From contig JBGAKX010000062.1 of NCBI GenBank assembly GCA_044224215.1, positions 1-24,494 of the forward strand: DNA of 24,494 bases. The letters are read 5' to 3'. The position numbers and the translations under genes are program-made. Shown here piece by piece: positions 6,277 to 13,959 of the stretch (within the stretch, counting starts at the first letter, position 1; the number at the start of each line of letters is the position of its first letter). The notes below the pieces were generated by a model. The model saw nothing but the letters and a program-made list of their open reading frames with translations. It ran no database searches and was not told the DNA's origin. Source of the stretch: DAOMFM01 sp035429825 (GTDB lineage: Bacteria; Acidobacteriota; Blastocatellia; UBA7656; JADIYM01).

Positions 6277-8778
6277 GTGTCGGAACGATTGCTCGGAATA
6301 CGCCCGTCCCTCGCCATCGCCGGCCTCGCAGGCCTCGCGATGGCGTTCGGTCTTTACGGCTTCGGGCTCGGGATCGGTGTCCCCCGCCTCGAAGTAAGCA
6401 GATCCGAAATCACCAGCCGCGCGCAGCGGTTCGCCGAGTCGCGGAAGCCGGGCACGGTCGTGCATGGTGCTATCGTCCGCTCCAACAGCGAGACCGACGA
6501 CGACGCCGAACGCTTTGTCCGCGTCTACGGCGCCGACGAGCTCGAGACGGCGAAGTCCGAAGGCGCGTTCACGCTGCGGACCTGGGACGCCCGAATCCGC
6601 TCGAATGCGGTCACGTCGGATTTCGAGGACGACAAGGCCGCGGATCGCGTGACGTTCGACGAGCTCGGCAATATCGTCGGCTTTGAGACGCACGCGCCCG
6701 ACGACAGCGCGCCTGCCCCGCCTCGGGACCAGGCGCGGCAGATCGCAGCCGAAGAGCTGGCACGCCTCGGGATCAAGCTCGACGGGTACGTCGAACCGAC
6801 CCAGAAGACCGTAACGGCCGGCAACATCAAGGTCACCACGGCGAACGGAGTCAATGCGGAAGTCGTCGAGGACCAGGACGACGACCAGTCCGATTCGGCG
6901 GGCCGCGCCGACAAGTCGGTCCAGAAATTCGTCTGGCGGCGCGACGACCCGCGCTGGCCGGGTCTTCAGCAGAAGGTCACAGCGTCGGTCACCGGATCGG
7001 GTCTCGTCGAATTCTCGCGCTCGTCCGAATTCGAAGCCACGCAGATCCCGGCGCGCATCATCACCGCCGTCGTCGAAGGCACGCTGTTCGGGATCCTCGC
7101 AACGCTGCTCGTGCTGGTCCTGCTCGGCGCATTGCTTTTCAGGCTACTGTCGCGGGATTACGTCAGCCGCTCCCGCGCGGCGCTCGTCGCGGGGATCTTT
7201 GCGGCAACCGTCGCGTTTTCCGCCGCGCTGACGTTCAGCGGCAAGAACTCGTTACTCGAGAACTTCATGGGCCAGACGTTCGCCGGGCTCGGGATGGCGA
7301 TTCTCGTTGGCGCCGCCTGGCTCGCTGGCGAGACCGACGCATACTACGCGTGGGGACGCCAGTCGACCGAGGCGGCACTCGCGCTCGCGACCGGTTCGCC
7401 GCGGGCCCGCCAGGTTGGGCGCGAGCTCATCGAAGGCTTTGCGTGGGGGTGGCTGCTCCTGGGTGTGCTGGCGATTGTCGCCACGATCGTCGCCGTCGCG
7501 AGCGGGACCGGCGGGGTCTACCGTTCGCATGAGCTCGCTGCGCTCGATACCGGGCCGTTGCCGCTCTATTGGACAGCCGTCCTGCCGTTCGTGTTCTTCT
7601 ACGCGGTCTGCTGTCTGCTGTTCGTTCCGGCATGGCTGCACCGCCTCACAAAGCGTGCGTGGATTGCGATCCCGTTGGCTGGAATCGTCGCCGGCGTGTT
7701 CGCATCGACGATCGACCTGGTGGACGTCAGGTTCGGGCCGCTGCCCGGGACGCTCTCGTGGGGAATCGCTTTCGGCATTGCGACGTGCACGCTCGTGGCA
7801 TGGCGCGGCTGGCTGACAGGAGCTGTCGCGACGTTCGCGTTCTCGGCATTCTACTGGGGCATCTCGGGAATGTACTCCGCGGCGATGTTCGACAAGGCGC
7901 TCATCGGAGCCGGGATGTTGCTCGCCGCCGGAGCGCCGATCGTGGCGCTCATCGCCGGCCCGCGGCGGTTTGTGGACGTGGCCATCAAGGAGACGCCTCC
8001 GGCGCGCGTGTCGCGCATGCTCGAACTGGTGCGTCGCGAGGAAGAGCTCGACATCGCACGGCGCGTCCAGCGCGGCCTCCTGCCGACAGGAGATCCCGTC
8101 GTCGAGGGTTTCGAGATCGCCGGGACGTGTCTACCGGCGAACGAGGTCGGCGGCGACTATTACGACTACTTCTCGCTCGCGGACGGCCGGTTTGGCGTTG
8201 CGGTGGGCGACGTATCGGGCAAGGGCATCCCGGCTGCGTTCAGCATGACGCTCACGAAGGGGTTCATGGAGGTCGCATCGGCCGATTTCCGCGAGCCGGA
8301 CCGCGTGCTGTCGCAGGCGAACGGCTACCTGCGGCAGAATCTGACGCGAGGCACGTTCGTCACCATGGCGTACGCGATTCTCGACCCCGAGGCGCGCGTC
8401 GTGACATGCGCGCGGGCGGGTCACAACCCGCCTGCGATCGTTCGCGCCGACGAACCTCCGACGTTTCTGATGCCGGGCGGTCCGGCGCTTGGCGCCACCG
8501 ACAGCGACCGGTTTGACGAGCTCGTCGAGCGACAGCGCGTCGAGCTGCGCCGCGGGGACACGATGGTGCTCTACACGGACGGAGTCACCGAATCGATGAA
8601 CGTTCAGCGAGAGCAGTTTGGCGAGGACCGGTTGCTCGAGACGCTTGGCCGGCACCGCTCCGCGACGTCCGCGCGGCAGATCGTCGACGCCCTGCTGGGC
8701 GAGGTCGAATCGTTCGCCCAGTATGCCGATCAGCACGACGACATCACGATCGTCGTCATACGGGTCCCGGAAGGATGA
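6277..8778 (+). CDS. membrane-anchored SpoIIE/RsbU-type serine phosphatase with extracytoplasmic domain (paralogue A)
   Basis: A 833-residue sensor phosphatase that should dephosphorylate a STAS-domain protein. One N-terminal membrane helix (about 12-35) precedes an extracytoplasmic region (about 36-265) whose second half resembles PepSY-type repeats (FVWRRDDP then a V-rich strand). Roughly nine hydrophobic helices follow (about 270-565), including AGETDAYYAW, shared with the next gene. A short helical linker (EEELDIARRVQRGLLP) leads to the PP2C/SpoIIE domain (about 590-833). Its catalytic motifs are intact: VGGDYYD (Asp627), GDVSGKG (Asp645), AGHNPP, LYTDGVTE and a final DDIT. The start is GTG at 6277 without a good Shine-Dalgarno sequence, but it puts the first membrane helix in the right place. 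The 3' end overlaps the next gene (ATGA), so the two are likely co-translated. The signal sensed is unknown. Confidence 0.9.
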   Translation: MSERLLGIRPSLAIAGLAGLAMAFGLYGFGLGIGVPRLEVSRSEITSRAQRFAESRKPGTVVHGAIVRSNSETDDDAERFVRVYGADELETAKSEGAFTLRTWDARIRSNAVTSDFEDDKAADRVTFDELGNIVGFETHAPDDSAPAPPRDQARQIAAEELARLGIKLDGYVEPTQKTVTAGNIKVTTANGVNAEVVEDQDDDQSDSAGRADKSVQKFVWRRDDPRWPGLQQKVTASVTGSGLVEFSRSSEFEATQIPARIITAVVEGTLFGILATLLVLVLLGALLFRLLSRDYVSRSRAALVAGIFAATVAFSAALTFSGKNSLLENFMGQTFAGLGMAILVGAAWLAGETDAYYAWGRQSTEAALALATGSPRARQVGRELIEGFAWGWLLLGVLAIVATIVAVASGTGGVYRSHELAALDTGPLPLYWTAVLPFVFFYAVCCLLFVPAWLHRLTKRAWIAIPLAGIVAGVFASTIDLVDVRFGPLPGTLSWGIAFGIATCTLVAWRGWLTGAVATFAFSAFYWGISGMYSAAMFDKALIGAGMLLAAGAPIVALIAGPRRFVDVAIKETPPARVSRMLELVRREEELDIARRVQRGLLPTGDPVVEGFEIAGTCLPANEVGGDYYDYFSLADGRFGVAVGDVSGKGIPAAFSMTLTKGFMEVASADFREPDRVLSQANGYLRQNLTRGTFVTMAYAILDPEARVVTCARAGHNPPAIVRADEPPTFLMPGGPALGATDSDRFDELVERQRVELRRGDTMVLYTDGVTESMNVQREQFGEDRLLETLGRHRSATSARQIVDALLGEVESFAQYADQHDDITIVVIRVPEG

Positions 8779-11318
8779 AGCAGTTCCTACGCGACAATGT
8801 CGTTCTCGTGGCCGCCGGGCTGATTGGTCTGGCCGTCTTTGCATCCCTGTTTCATCGCGCATTCATGAGCGGCGCGCGTCCGCAGCCGCTCGGGATTCAG
8901 GAGATCACGGCACAGGCAGTCGAGTTCGCCCGGCTCGAGGGCTGGCCGGTCACGTCCCAGCGGGCACGGACCATTCCGGTCGAGGGCGACGACTGGGCGG
9001 TCGTCCAGCAGCAGTGCGCCGAACGGGGCGAGGCGACGCCGGCGCGCAATTCGCTCCCGGAGCCGCTGTGGGAGACGTCGATCATCACGAACCCCGGATC
9101 GATCCTGAGCGCGGTGACGACGTTCAAGCCGCCCGATCCCGTGCTGAACATCGCCGCGACGCCCGACGGCGAGGTTGTGCAGTACGTCGAGGTGACGACC
9201 CAGCTTGCGCTGGCGCCGATGGTGGGAAACCAGCGAAATCGCGACATGCCGTTTCGCGAGCTCAACATCGATCGCCTGTTCGAGATCCCCGCAGAGGCGC
9301 GTCACGAGATGACACCCGACGAACGGCAGACGGTCGTGACGACAGCGCGCGAGTTCTTTGATCGCCACGCGATCGCCGTCGCGGGCGATCCTGTCTCCGT
9401 TGCCGCATTCCGCGGGGCGGACGAACAGCTGATCGGCGCGATCGCGTGGAACCGGCCGGGCCCCGCGGGCACGCTCGACGTCGTGCGGGTGGTCGTGTCG
9501 AACGGCCGCGTCGCCGCATACGATCGTGATCTGAGGACACCGGGACAGGTGCTCGAGCGCCCGCAGGCGAGTGTCACCTCGATCGTGATCGACTCGATTC
9601 CGGGCGTGGTGATCGTCCTCAGCGGAGTGCTCGTCGCCGTCGCGGTGATCATCAGACGCCGGCAGGGAGAGCTCGAGATCCGGTCCGCAGGTGTGCTCTT
9701 TGTCGTGTCGTATCTGATTTCCATCGTGTTCAGCGTCGGCTCGTTCGGATTCCTGCTGTCACTGATGGCGTCGATGGCCGGATTCGCGTTCAGCTGGGTG
9801 TACATCCTGCAATACGTCATCGCCGTTCCTCTTGGGACAACCCTGATGTCGCTGCTCGTGGCCGGCTGCTGGGCTGCCGGTGAGAGCCAGGCGTATCTCG
9901 CGTGGCCGCGGCACCTCATACGTCCGTTCTCGGCGCTCATCCGGGGCGACGTCCGGTCGCCACTCACCGCAACGCCGGTCGTAGCCGGATATCTCATTGC
10001 ATTCGCGTCGCTTGGCGTCGCCACTGCCATCGGTCTGTTCGTTCCCCAGAACTCCGTGGCGTCCGTCGCGGCGCTCACCGGCTTCTACTACTGGCCGCCG
10101 GCCGTCATGCCAGCGCTGCAGGGCCTGTCGATGGCGCTCAGTTCAACGCTCGCCGCCGGCATCTTTGCGATGACGTACGTCAGGCTCAGGTCACGGCGTC
10201 TGTGGCTCGCCATCGTCGTCGGCGCCATCGCCTTCGTCTCGATTCGAAGCCAGCTGACCGGGTTCCAGCTGTTCCCCGCAGGTTCCGAATTCAGCGTCGT
10301 GATGTTCGTCGCGTTTTCGCTGTGCCTCGCCGTGACGTTCGTGAAGTACGGGCCGGTCGCGACGTTCACGACGATCTACGTCTATGTCGTCTCCGTGACG
10401 GCGTATCCGATGGTCTTGACGTGGAACACTGAGCACATCAGAACGGGCTCGTGGTCACTGGCGCTCGGGCTCGTACCGGCGGCCGTCGCCTTGTCGGGCA
10501 GTCTGTGGCCGCGGGGCGACGATGCATCAAGTGTTCCGACCCACGTTCGGCGCGCACTCGACCGTCTTCGAATCGGCGAGGAGTTCGAAGTCGCCCGCAG
10601 CGTCCAGGCGCGGCTGCTCCCCGCGCGGTCGCCCGCCATCGAGGGACTCGACATCGCCGGAGTCTGTGTCCCCGCGAACGAGGTCGGCGGCGACTACTTC
10701 GACTACTTCCCGTTGTCGGGCGGGCGTTTTGGCGTCGCGATCGGCGACGTATCCGGCAAGGGCGTCGGCGCGGCGATCTACATGACGCTCACGAAGAGCT
10801 ACATGGTCACGCAGGCGACGAGCGCGCTCGACCCCGCGGGCGTGCTCGCGCGCGTGAACACGCACCTCAGAAAGAACCTGGCCCGCGGGACATTCGTCAC
10901 GATGGCGTACGCAGTGATCGATCCTGCTGCACTCACGGTCGAGTACACGCGCGCGGGGCACAATCCTCCGCTTCTGTTGAAACCCGACGGCGAGGGCGAC
11001 TTTCTGAGCGCGCCGGGAATTGCGCTCGGATGCGCGAGCACTGCGACGTTCAAATCCACGACGCGCGCCGAAACGGTGTCGGTGGCGCCGGGCGACCTCG
11101 TGCTGCTTTACACCGACGGCGTCACGGAGGCGATGGACTTGAACTCCGACGAATACGGCGAGGCGCGGCTGATCGCGCTCGCCAAGCGGCTGTCGATCTC
11201 GGGAGCCACGGCGGCCGCGGTCATCGACACGATTCTCGCCGACGTGAAAACGTTTGTCGGGCGAGCGCCTCAACATGACGACATCACGCTGGTCGCGATT
11301 CGCGTCGCCGGCCCCTAG
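8775..11318 (+). CDS. membrane-anchored SpoIIE/RsbU-type serine phosphatase (paralogue B)
   Basis: A 847-residue tandem paralogue of the preceding gene with the same architecture. It has an N-terminal helix (about 8-30), an extracytoplasmic region (about 31-265), a bundle of helices (about 270-575) containing AGESQAYLAW, and a linker (EEFEVARSVQARLLP). The PP2C/SpoIIE domain (about 600-847) has all metal-binding motifs: VGGDYFD (Asp640), GDVSGKG (Asp658), AGHNPP, LYTDGVTE and DDIT. The phosphatase halves of the two proteins are plainly similar, whereas the extracytoplasmic halves have diverged strongly. This suggests the same output but different inputs. The ATG overlaps the stop of the first gene by 4 bp. 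The STAS gene begins about 108 bp later. Confidence 0.9.
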   Translation: MKQFLRDNVVLVAAGLIGLAVFASLFHRAFMSGARPQPLGIQEITAQAVEFARLEGWPVTSQRARTIPVEGDDWAVVQQQCAERGEATPARNSLPEPLWETSIITNPGSILSAVTTFKPPDPVLNIAATPDGEVVQYVEVTTQLALAPMVGNQRNRDMPFRELNIDRLFEIPAEARHEMTPDERQTVVTTAREFFDRHAIAVAGDPVSVAAFRGADEQLIGAIAWNRPGPAGTLDVVRVVVSNGRVAAYDRDLRTPGQVLERPQASVTSIVIDSIPGVVIVLSGVLVAVAVIIRRRQGELEIRSAGVLFVVSYLISIVFSVGSFGFLLSLMASMAGFAFSWVYILQYVIAVPLGTTLMSLLVAGCWAAGESQAYLAWPRHLIRPFSALIRGDVRSPLTATPVVAGYLIAFASLGVATAIGLFVPQNSVASVAALTGFYYWPPAVMPALQGLSMALSSTLAAGIFAMTYVRLRSRRLWLAIVVGAIAFVSIRSQLTGFQLFPAGSEFSVVMFVAFSLCLAVTFVKYGPVATFTTIYVYVVSVTAYPMVLTWNTEHIRTGSWSLALGLVPAAVALSGSLWPRGDDASSVPTHVRRALDRLRIGEEFEVARSVQARLLPARSPAIEGLDIAGVCVPANEVGGDYFDYFPLSGGRFGVAIGDVSGKGVGAAIYMTLTKSYMVTQATSALDPAGVLARVNTHLRKNLARGTFVTMAYAVIDPAALTVEYTRAGHNPPLLLKPDGEGDFLSAPGIALGCASTATFKSTTRAETVSVAPGDLVLLYTDGVTEAMDLNSDEYGEARLIALAKRLSISGATAAAVIDTILADVKTFVGRAPQHDDITLVAIRVAGP

Positions 11319-11359
11319 CGCATCCCGATGTCATTCGAATGGAGAGAGTTACACTGAAT

Positions 11360-11402
11360 TTGCAATTTGGGGGGCATCCGCGTACTCTCGCGAAAGCGCC
11401 CC
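11360..11402 (+). promoter_or_regulatory. possible weak promoter and hairpin ahead of the STAS gene
   Basis: TTGCAA (11360-11365), a 17-bp spacer and TACTCT (11383-11388) could be a weak promoter for the STAS gene. The same stretch can fold: GGGGC (11371-11375) with GCCCC (11398-11402), enclosing CGCG (11379-11382) with CGCG (11389-11392). No T-run follows, so it is not a standard terminator. Either element could set expression of the STAS/kinase pair apart from the membrane phosphatases. Confidence 0.25.
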
Positions 11403-11426
11403 GGCGCGCTCGGTAAGGGAGCAGAG

Positions 11427-11783
11427 ATGAGCAAATCGGACGGCTTCAAGGTCACGCGTCGCGACGACGACAAGGTGACGATCGTGTACCCGCAGGGCTT
11501 CCTCGATGCCCATACGGCGCCGGAATTCGAGTCCGAGCTGCAGAAGGCGATCGAGTCGGGTCGCGTGCAGATCGTGGTGAACTGCAAGGACCTCGACTAC
11601 ATCTCGAGTGCGGGACTCGGCGTGTTCATGGGATGCATCGAGCAGGTCCGCGAGCTTGGCGGCGACATCAAGATCTCGAACCTGCTGCCAAAGGTGTATC
11701 ACGTGTTCGAGCTTCTCGGCTTTCATCAGCTCTACGACCTGATCGGCACCGAGGAAGAGGCTGCCGGCAAGTTTGCCAACTGA
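11427..11783 (+). CDS. STAS-domain anti-sigma factor antagonist (RsbV/SpoIIAA-like)
   Basis: A 118-residue single STAS domain, the usual size of an anti-anti-sigma protein. In the partner-switching scheme its unphosphorylated form binds the RsbW-like kinase and frees that kinase's target. The conserved phosphorylation loop reads DYISSAGLGVF. By alignment with SpoIIAA/RsbV the phospho-acceptor should be Ser61, the second serine of ISSAG. The ATG at 11427 has AAGGGA (11415-11420) six bases upstream; an earlier in-frame start at 11367 lacks a ribosome-binding site and adds a non-STAS leader. The kinase gene starts 10 bp after the stop. Specificity for a sigma factor, rather than another output, is not shown by sequence. 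Confidence 0.92.
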   Translation: MSKSDGFKVTRRDDDKVTIVYPQGFLDAHTAPEFESELQKAIESGRVQIVVNCKDLDYISSAGLGVFMGCIEQVRELGGDIKISNLLPKVYHVFELLGFHQLYDLIGTEEEAAGKFAN

Positions 11784-11793
11784 CGGAGGCGCG

Positions 11794-12219
11794 GTGGAGC
11801 ACACCCAGCAGACCTTCAAGCTCAGCGTCCCGAGCAGCACGATGAACCTGCGGATGATCCGCGACTTTGTCGAGGACTCGGCGCGCAGGTCCGGGATTCC
11901 CGAAGCCGACATGACACGGCTGACGCTTGCGGTCGACGAGGCGTGTGCAAACGTCATCGAGCACTCGTACGAGAACGACGAGACGCGCGAGATCACCATC
12001 CACGTCTGGTTCGACGACAAGCAGGTCTCGGTCGACGTCATCGATTCGGGCACTCGCTTTGATCCGAATTTGCACAAGTCGCTCGAGCTCAAGGACCTCG
12101 TCGGCCATACGGGCGGCATGGGCATCCGGCTGATGAAGATGGGGACAGACGAGCTGCTCGTCGACGTCGACGAGAACGGCCACAATCGTCTTCGCCTCAT
12201 CAAGCATCTGGTTCCGTAA
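11794..12219 (+). CDS. RsbW-like serine kinase / anti-sigma factor (HATPase_c_2)
   Basis: A 141-residue GHKL-fold ATPase of the RsbW/SpoIIAB family, predicted to phosphorylate the STAS protein encoded just before it. The N box is LAVDEACANVIEHSY (about 44-58), the G1 box VIDSGTRFDP (about 84-93) and the G2 box GGMGIRLM (about 108-115), all intact. I choose GTG at 11794 because GGAGG (11785-11789) lies four bases upstream. An earlier in-frame TTG at 11773 inside the STAS gene has no such support. The only phosphatases near it are the two upstream and the one immediately downstream. No sigma-factor gene is found in the window, so its usual binding target must be encoded elsewhere or be something else. 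Confidence 0.92.
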   Translation: MEHTQQTFKLSVPSSTMNLRMIRDFVEDSARRSGIPEADMTRLTLAVDEACANVIEHSYENDETREITIHVWFDDKQVSVDVIDSGTRFDPNLHKSLELKDLVGHTGGMGIRLMKMGTDELLVDVDENGHNRLRLIKHLVP

Positions 12220-12234
12220 CCGATGGAGCCCCGT

Positions 12235-13953
12235 ATGACCAGCTCGCAGAGCGACGGCAAGGACTGGGAGCGACGGCTGCTCGAGCTGTCCGATCTGCTC
12301 GAGATCAGCCAGACGCTGAACCAGTCGCTCGAACTCGAAGCCATCCTCAACCAGCTGTTGCTCGCATCGATGGGACGGTTTGCGATCGGCCGCGGGGTGT
12401 TTCTCCTCTCGGTTGACGAAGGGTGCCATCGAGTCGCGCTCGTGAAGGGCGTTTCCGGTGTCCGGCCTGGCGTCGAGGTCAGGATCGCGAGCCCGCTCGC
12501 CGGACCGGTCGACCTCGCCTCGTCGTCGGACGACCTCGCCTTCTTTGTTGAGAACAAGCTCGCCGTCCTGATTCCGCTTCAGCGCGCCGGCAACTCCGTC
12601 GGTATCCTCGCGCTCGGCGCCAAGTTGACCGGCCGTCCGTTCGAACCCGGAGAGATCGACTTCCTGAGATCGCTTGCCAATGTCGCAACTCCGGCAATCG
12701 AGAATTCACGCGTGTACGGCGAACTGCGGCTCGTCAACGAGCGCCTCGATCGAAAGATCCACGAGCTGAACACCGTCTTTGAGCTCGGCCGCAGGTTCGT
12801 CGGGACGCTCGAGTCCGACGAAGTGCTGCGGTTGTTCGCGTTCGCGCTGATGGGACAGCTGCTGCTGTCTCGGTACCTGATCGTGTTGAAACGGCCCGGC
12901 GGCGACGTGGTGAGCGCCAAGGGGATTTCGCTCGCTGCCGAGCTGCCGTGGCATTCGCCCGAGTTCTGGACGATGCTCGCCGGCCTCGAACAGCCGGTGG
13001 CGGTCGACCGCACAGTCCACCCGCAGCTTGCGGACCTGAAGCTCTCGGCCATCGTGCCGATCCGCAAGGACGACGTCACACACGGCTTCCTGGGGCTCGG
13101 CGCCCGGCCGTCGGGAGTCGCGTACAGCGAGGACGAGCTCGCGTTCTCGGCCGCGCTCGCAAATCAGGCGATCGTCGCGCTCGAGAACGCGTGGCTGATC
13201 GAGGAGACCATCGAGAAGCGGCGTCTCGAGGAGGAGCTCGCCATCGCGAGCAACATCCAGAGCCGGCTCTTCCCAAAGCACATGCCCGAGATACCTGGCT
13301 ACGACGTCGCGGCCCGCTCGACACCGACCCGCCAGGTCGGCGGCGACTACTACGACGCAATCGAGCTTGGCGACGGTTCGGTGCTCGTTGCGATCGCCGA
13401 TGTATCGGGCAAGGGCGTTCCGGCGGCGCTGCTGATGAGCAACGTCCAGGCGTCGTTGCGCGCGCTCGCGTGCCCGGGGATGGACCTCGCCGGCAATGCG
13501 TCAAAGATCAACGACATCATTTACGCGAACACGGACTTCAACAAGTACGCGACGTTCTTCTACGGGATTCTCGACACGACGCGGCACACGCTCCGATTCA
13601 CGAACGCCGGCCACAATCCGCCCGTCGTGCTGCGGTCGACGGGCGAGCTCGAAACGCTCGACGCCGGGGGGCTTCCGGTCGGACTGATGCCGGGCTCGTC
13701 GTACGAGTCGGACGAAGTGGCGATCGGGCCCGGAGACCTGATCGTGTTCTACACGGACGGCGTGACCGAGGCTGAGAGCTCCGACGAAGAGGAGTTTGGC
13801 ACGGGGCGACTCGAGATCCTGATCCGCGAGTGCGCTTCGGACCCTGCCGTCGACGTTCTCGAGCGCATTGCGGCCGAGGTCGACGACTTTGCGACCGGCA
13901 TGCCCCAGGCCGACGACATCACGCTGCTGGTTTTGAAGCGCGCCGCCGGGTGA
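12235..13953 (+). CDS. soluble GAF-GAF-SpoIIE serine phosphatase (RsbU-type)
   Basis: A 572-residue cytoplasmic phosphatase with no membrane helices. Two GAF-like sensor domains (about 15-165 and 175-320) are joined by a helical linker, VNERLDRKIHELNTVFELGR. A coiled coil (EKRRLEEELAIASNIQSRLFP, about 325-350) leads to the PP2C/SpoIIE domain (about 350-572). Motifs present are VGGDYYD (Asp371), ADVSGKG (Asp389), AGHNPP, FYTDGVTEAE and DDITLL. Compared with the two membrane phosphatases it has Ala for Gly in the second motif (IADVSGKG), a tolerated change. ATG 12235 is preceded six bases upstream by GGAG; ATG 12223, three bases after the kinase stop, is the alternative and lacks one. It is the last gene of the plus-strand block and ends 6 bp from the convergent HEAT gene. 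It probably integrates a cytoplasmic signal into the same switch. Confidence 0.92.
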   Translation: MTSSQSDGKDWERRLLELSDLLEISQTLNQSLELEAILNQLLLASMGRFAIGRGVFLLSVDEGCHRVALVKGVSGVRPGVEVRIASPLAGPVDLASSSDDLAFFVENKLAVLIPLQRAGNSVGILALGAKLTGRPFEPGEIDFLRSLANVATPAIENSRVYGELRLVNERLDRKIHELNTVFELGRRFVGTLESDEVLRLFAFALMGQLLLSRYLIVLKRPGGDVVSAKGISLAAELPWHSPEFWTMLAGLEQPVAVDRTVHPQLADLKLSAIVPIRKDDVTHGFLGLGARPSGVAYSEDELAFSAALANQAIVALENAWLIEETIEKRRLEEELAIASNIQSRLFPKHMPEIPGYDVAARSTPTRQVGGDYYDAIELGDGSVLVAIADVSGKGVPAALLMSNVQASLRALACPGMDLAGNASKINDIIYANTDFNKYATFFYGILDTTRHTLRFTNAGHNPPVVLRSTGELETLDAGGLPVGLMPGSSYESDEVAIGPGDLIVFYTDGVTEAESSDEEEFGTGRLEILIRECASDPAVDVLERIAAEVDDFATGMPQADDITLLVLKRAAG

Positions 13954-13959
13954 CCGCCG

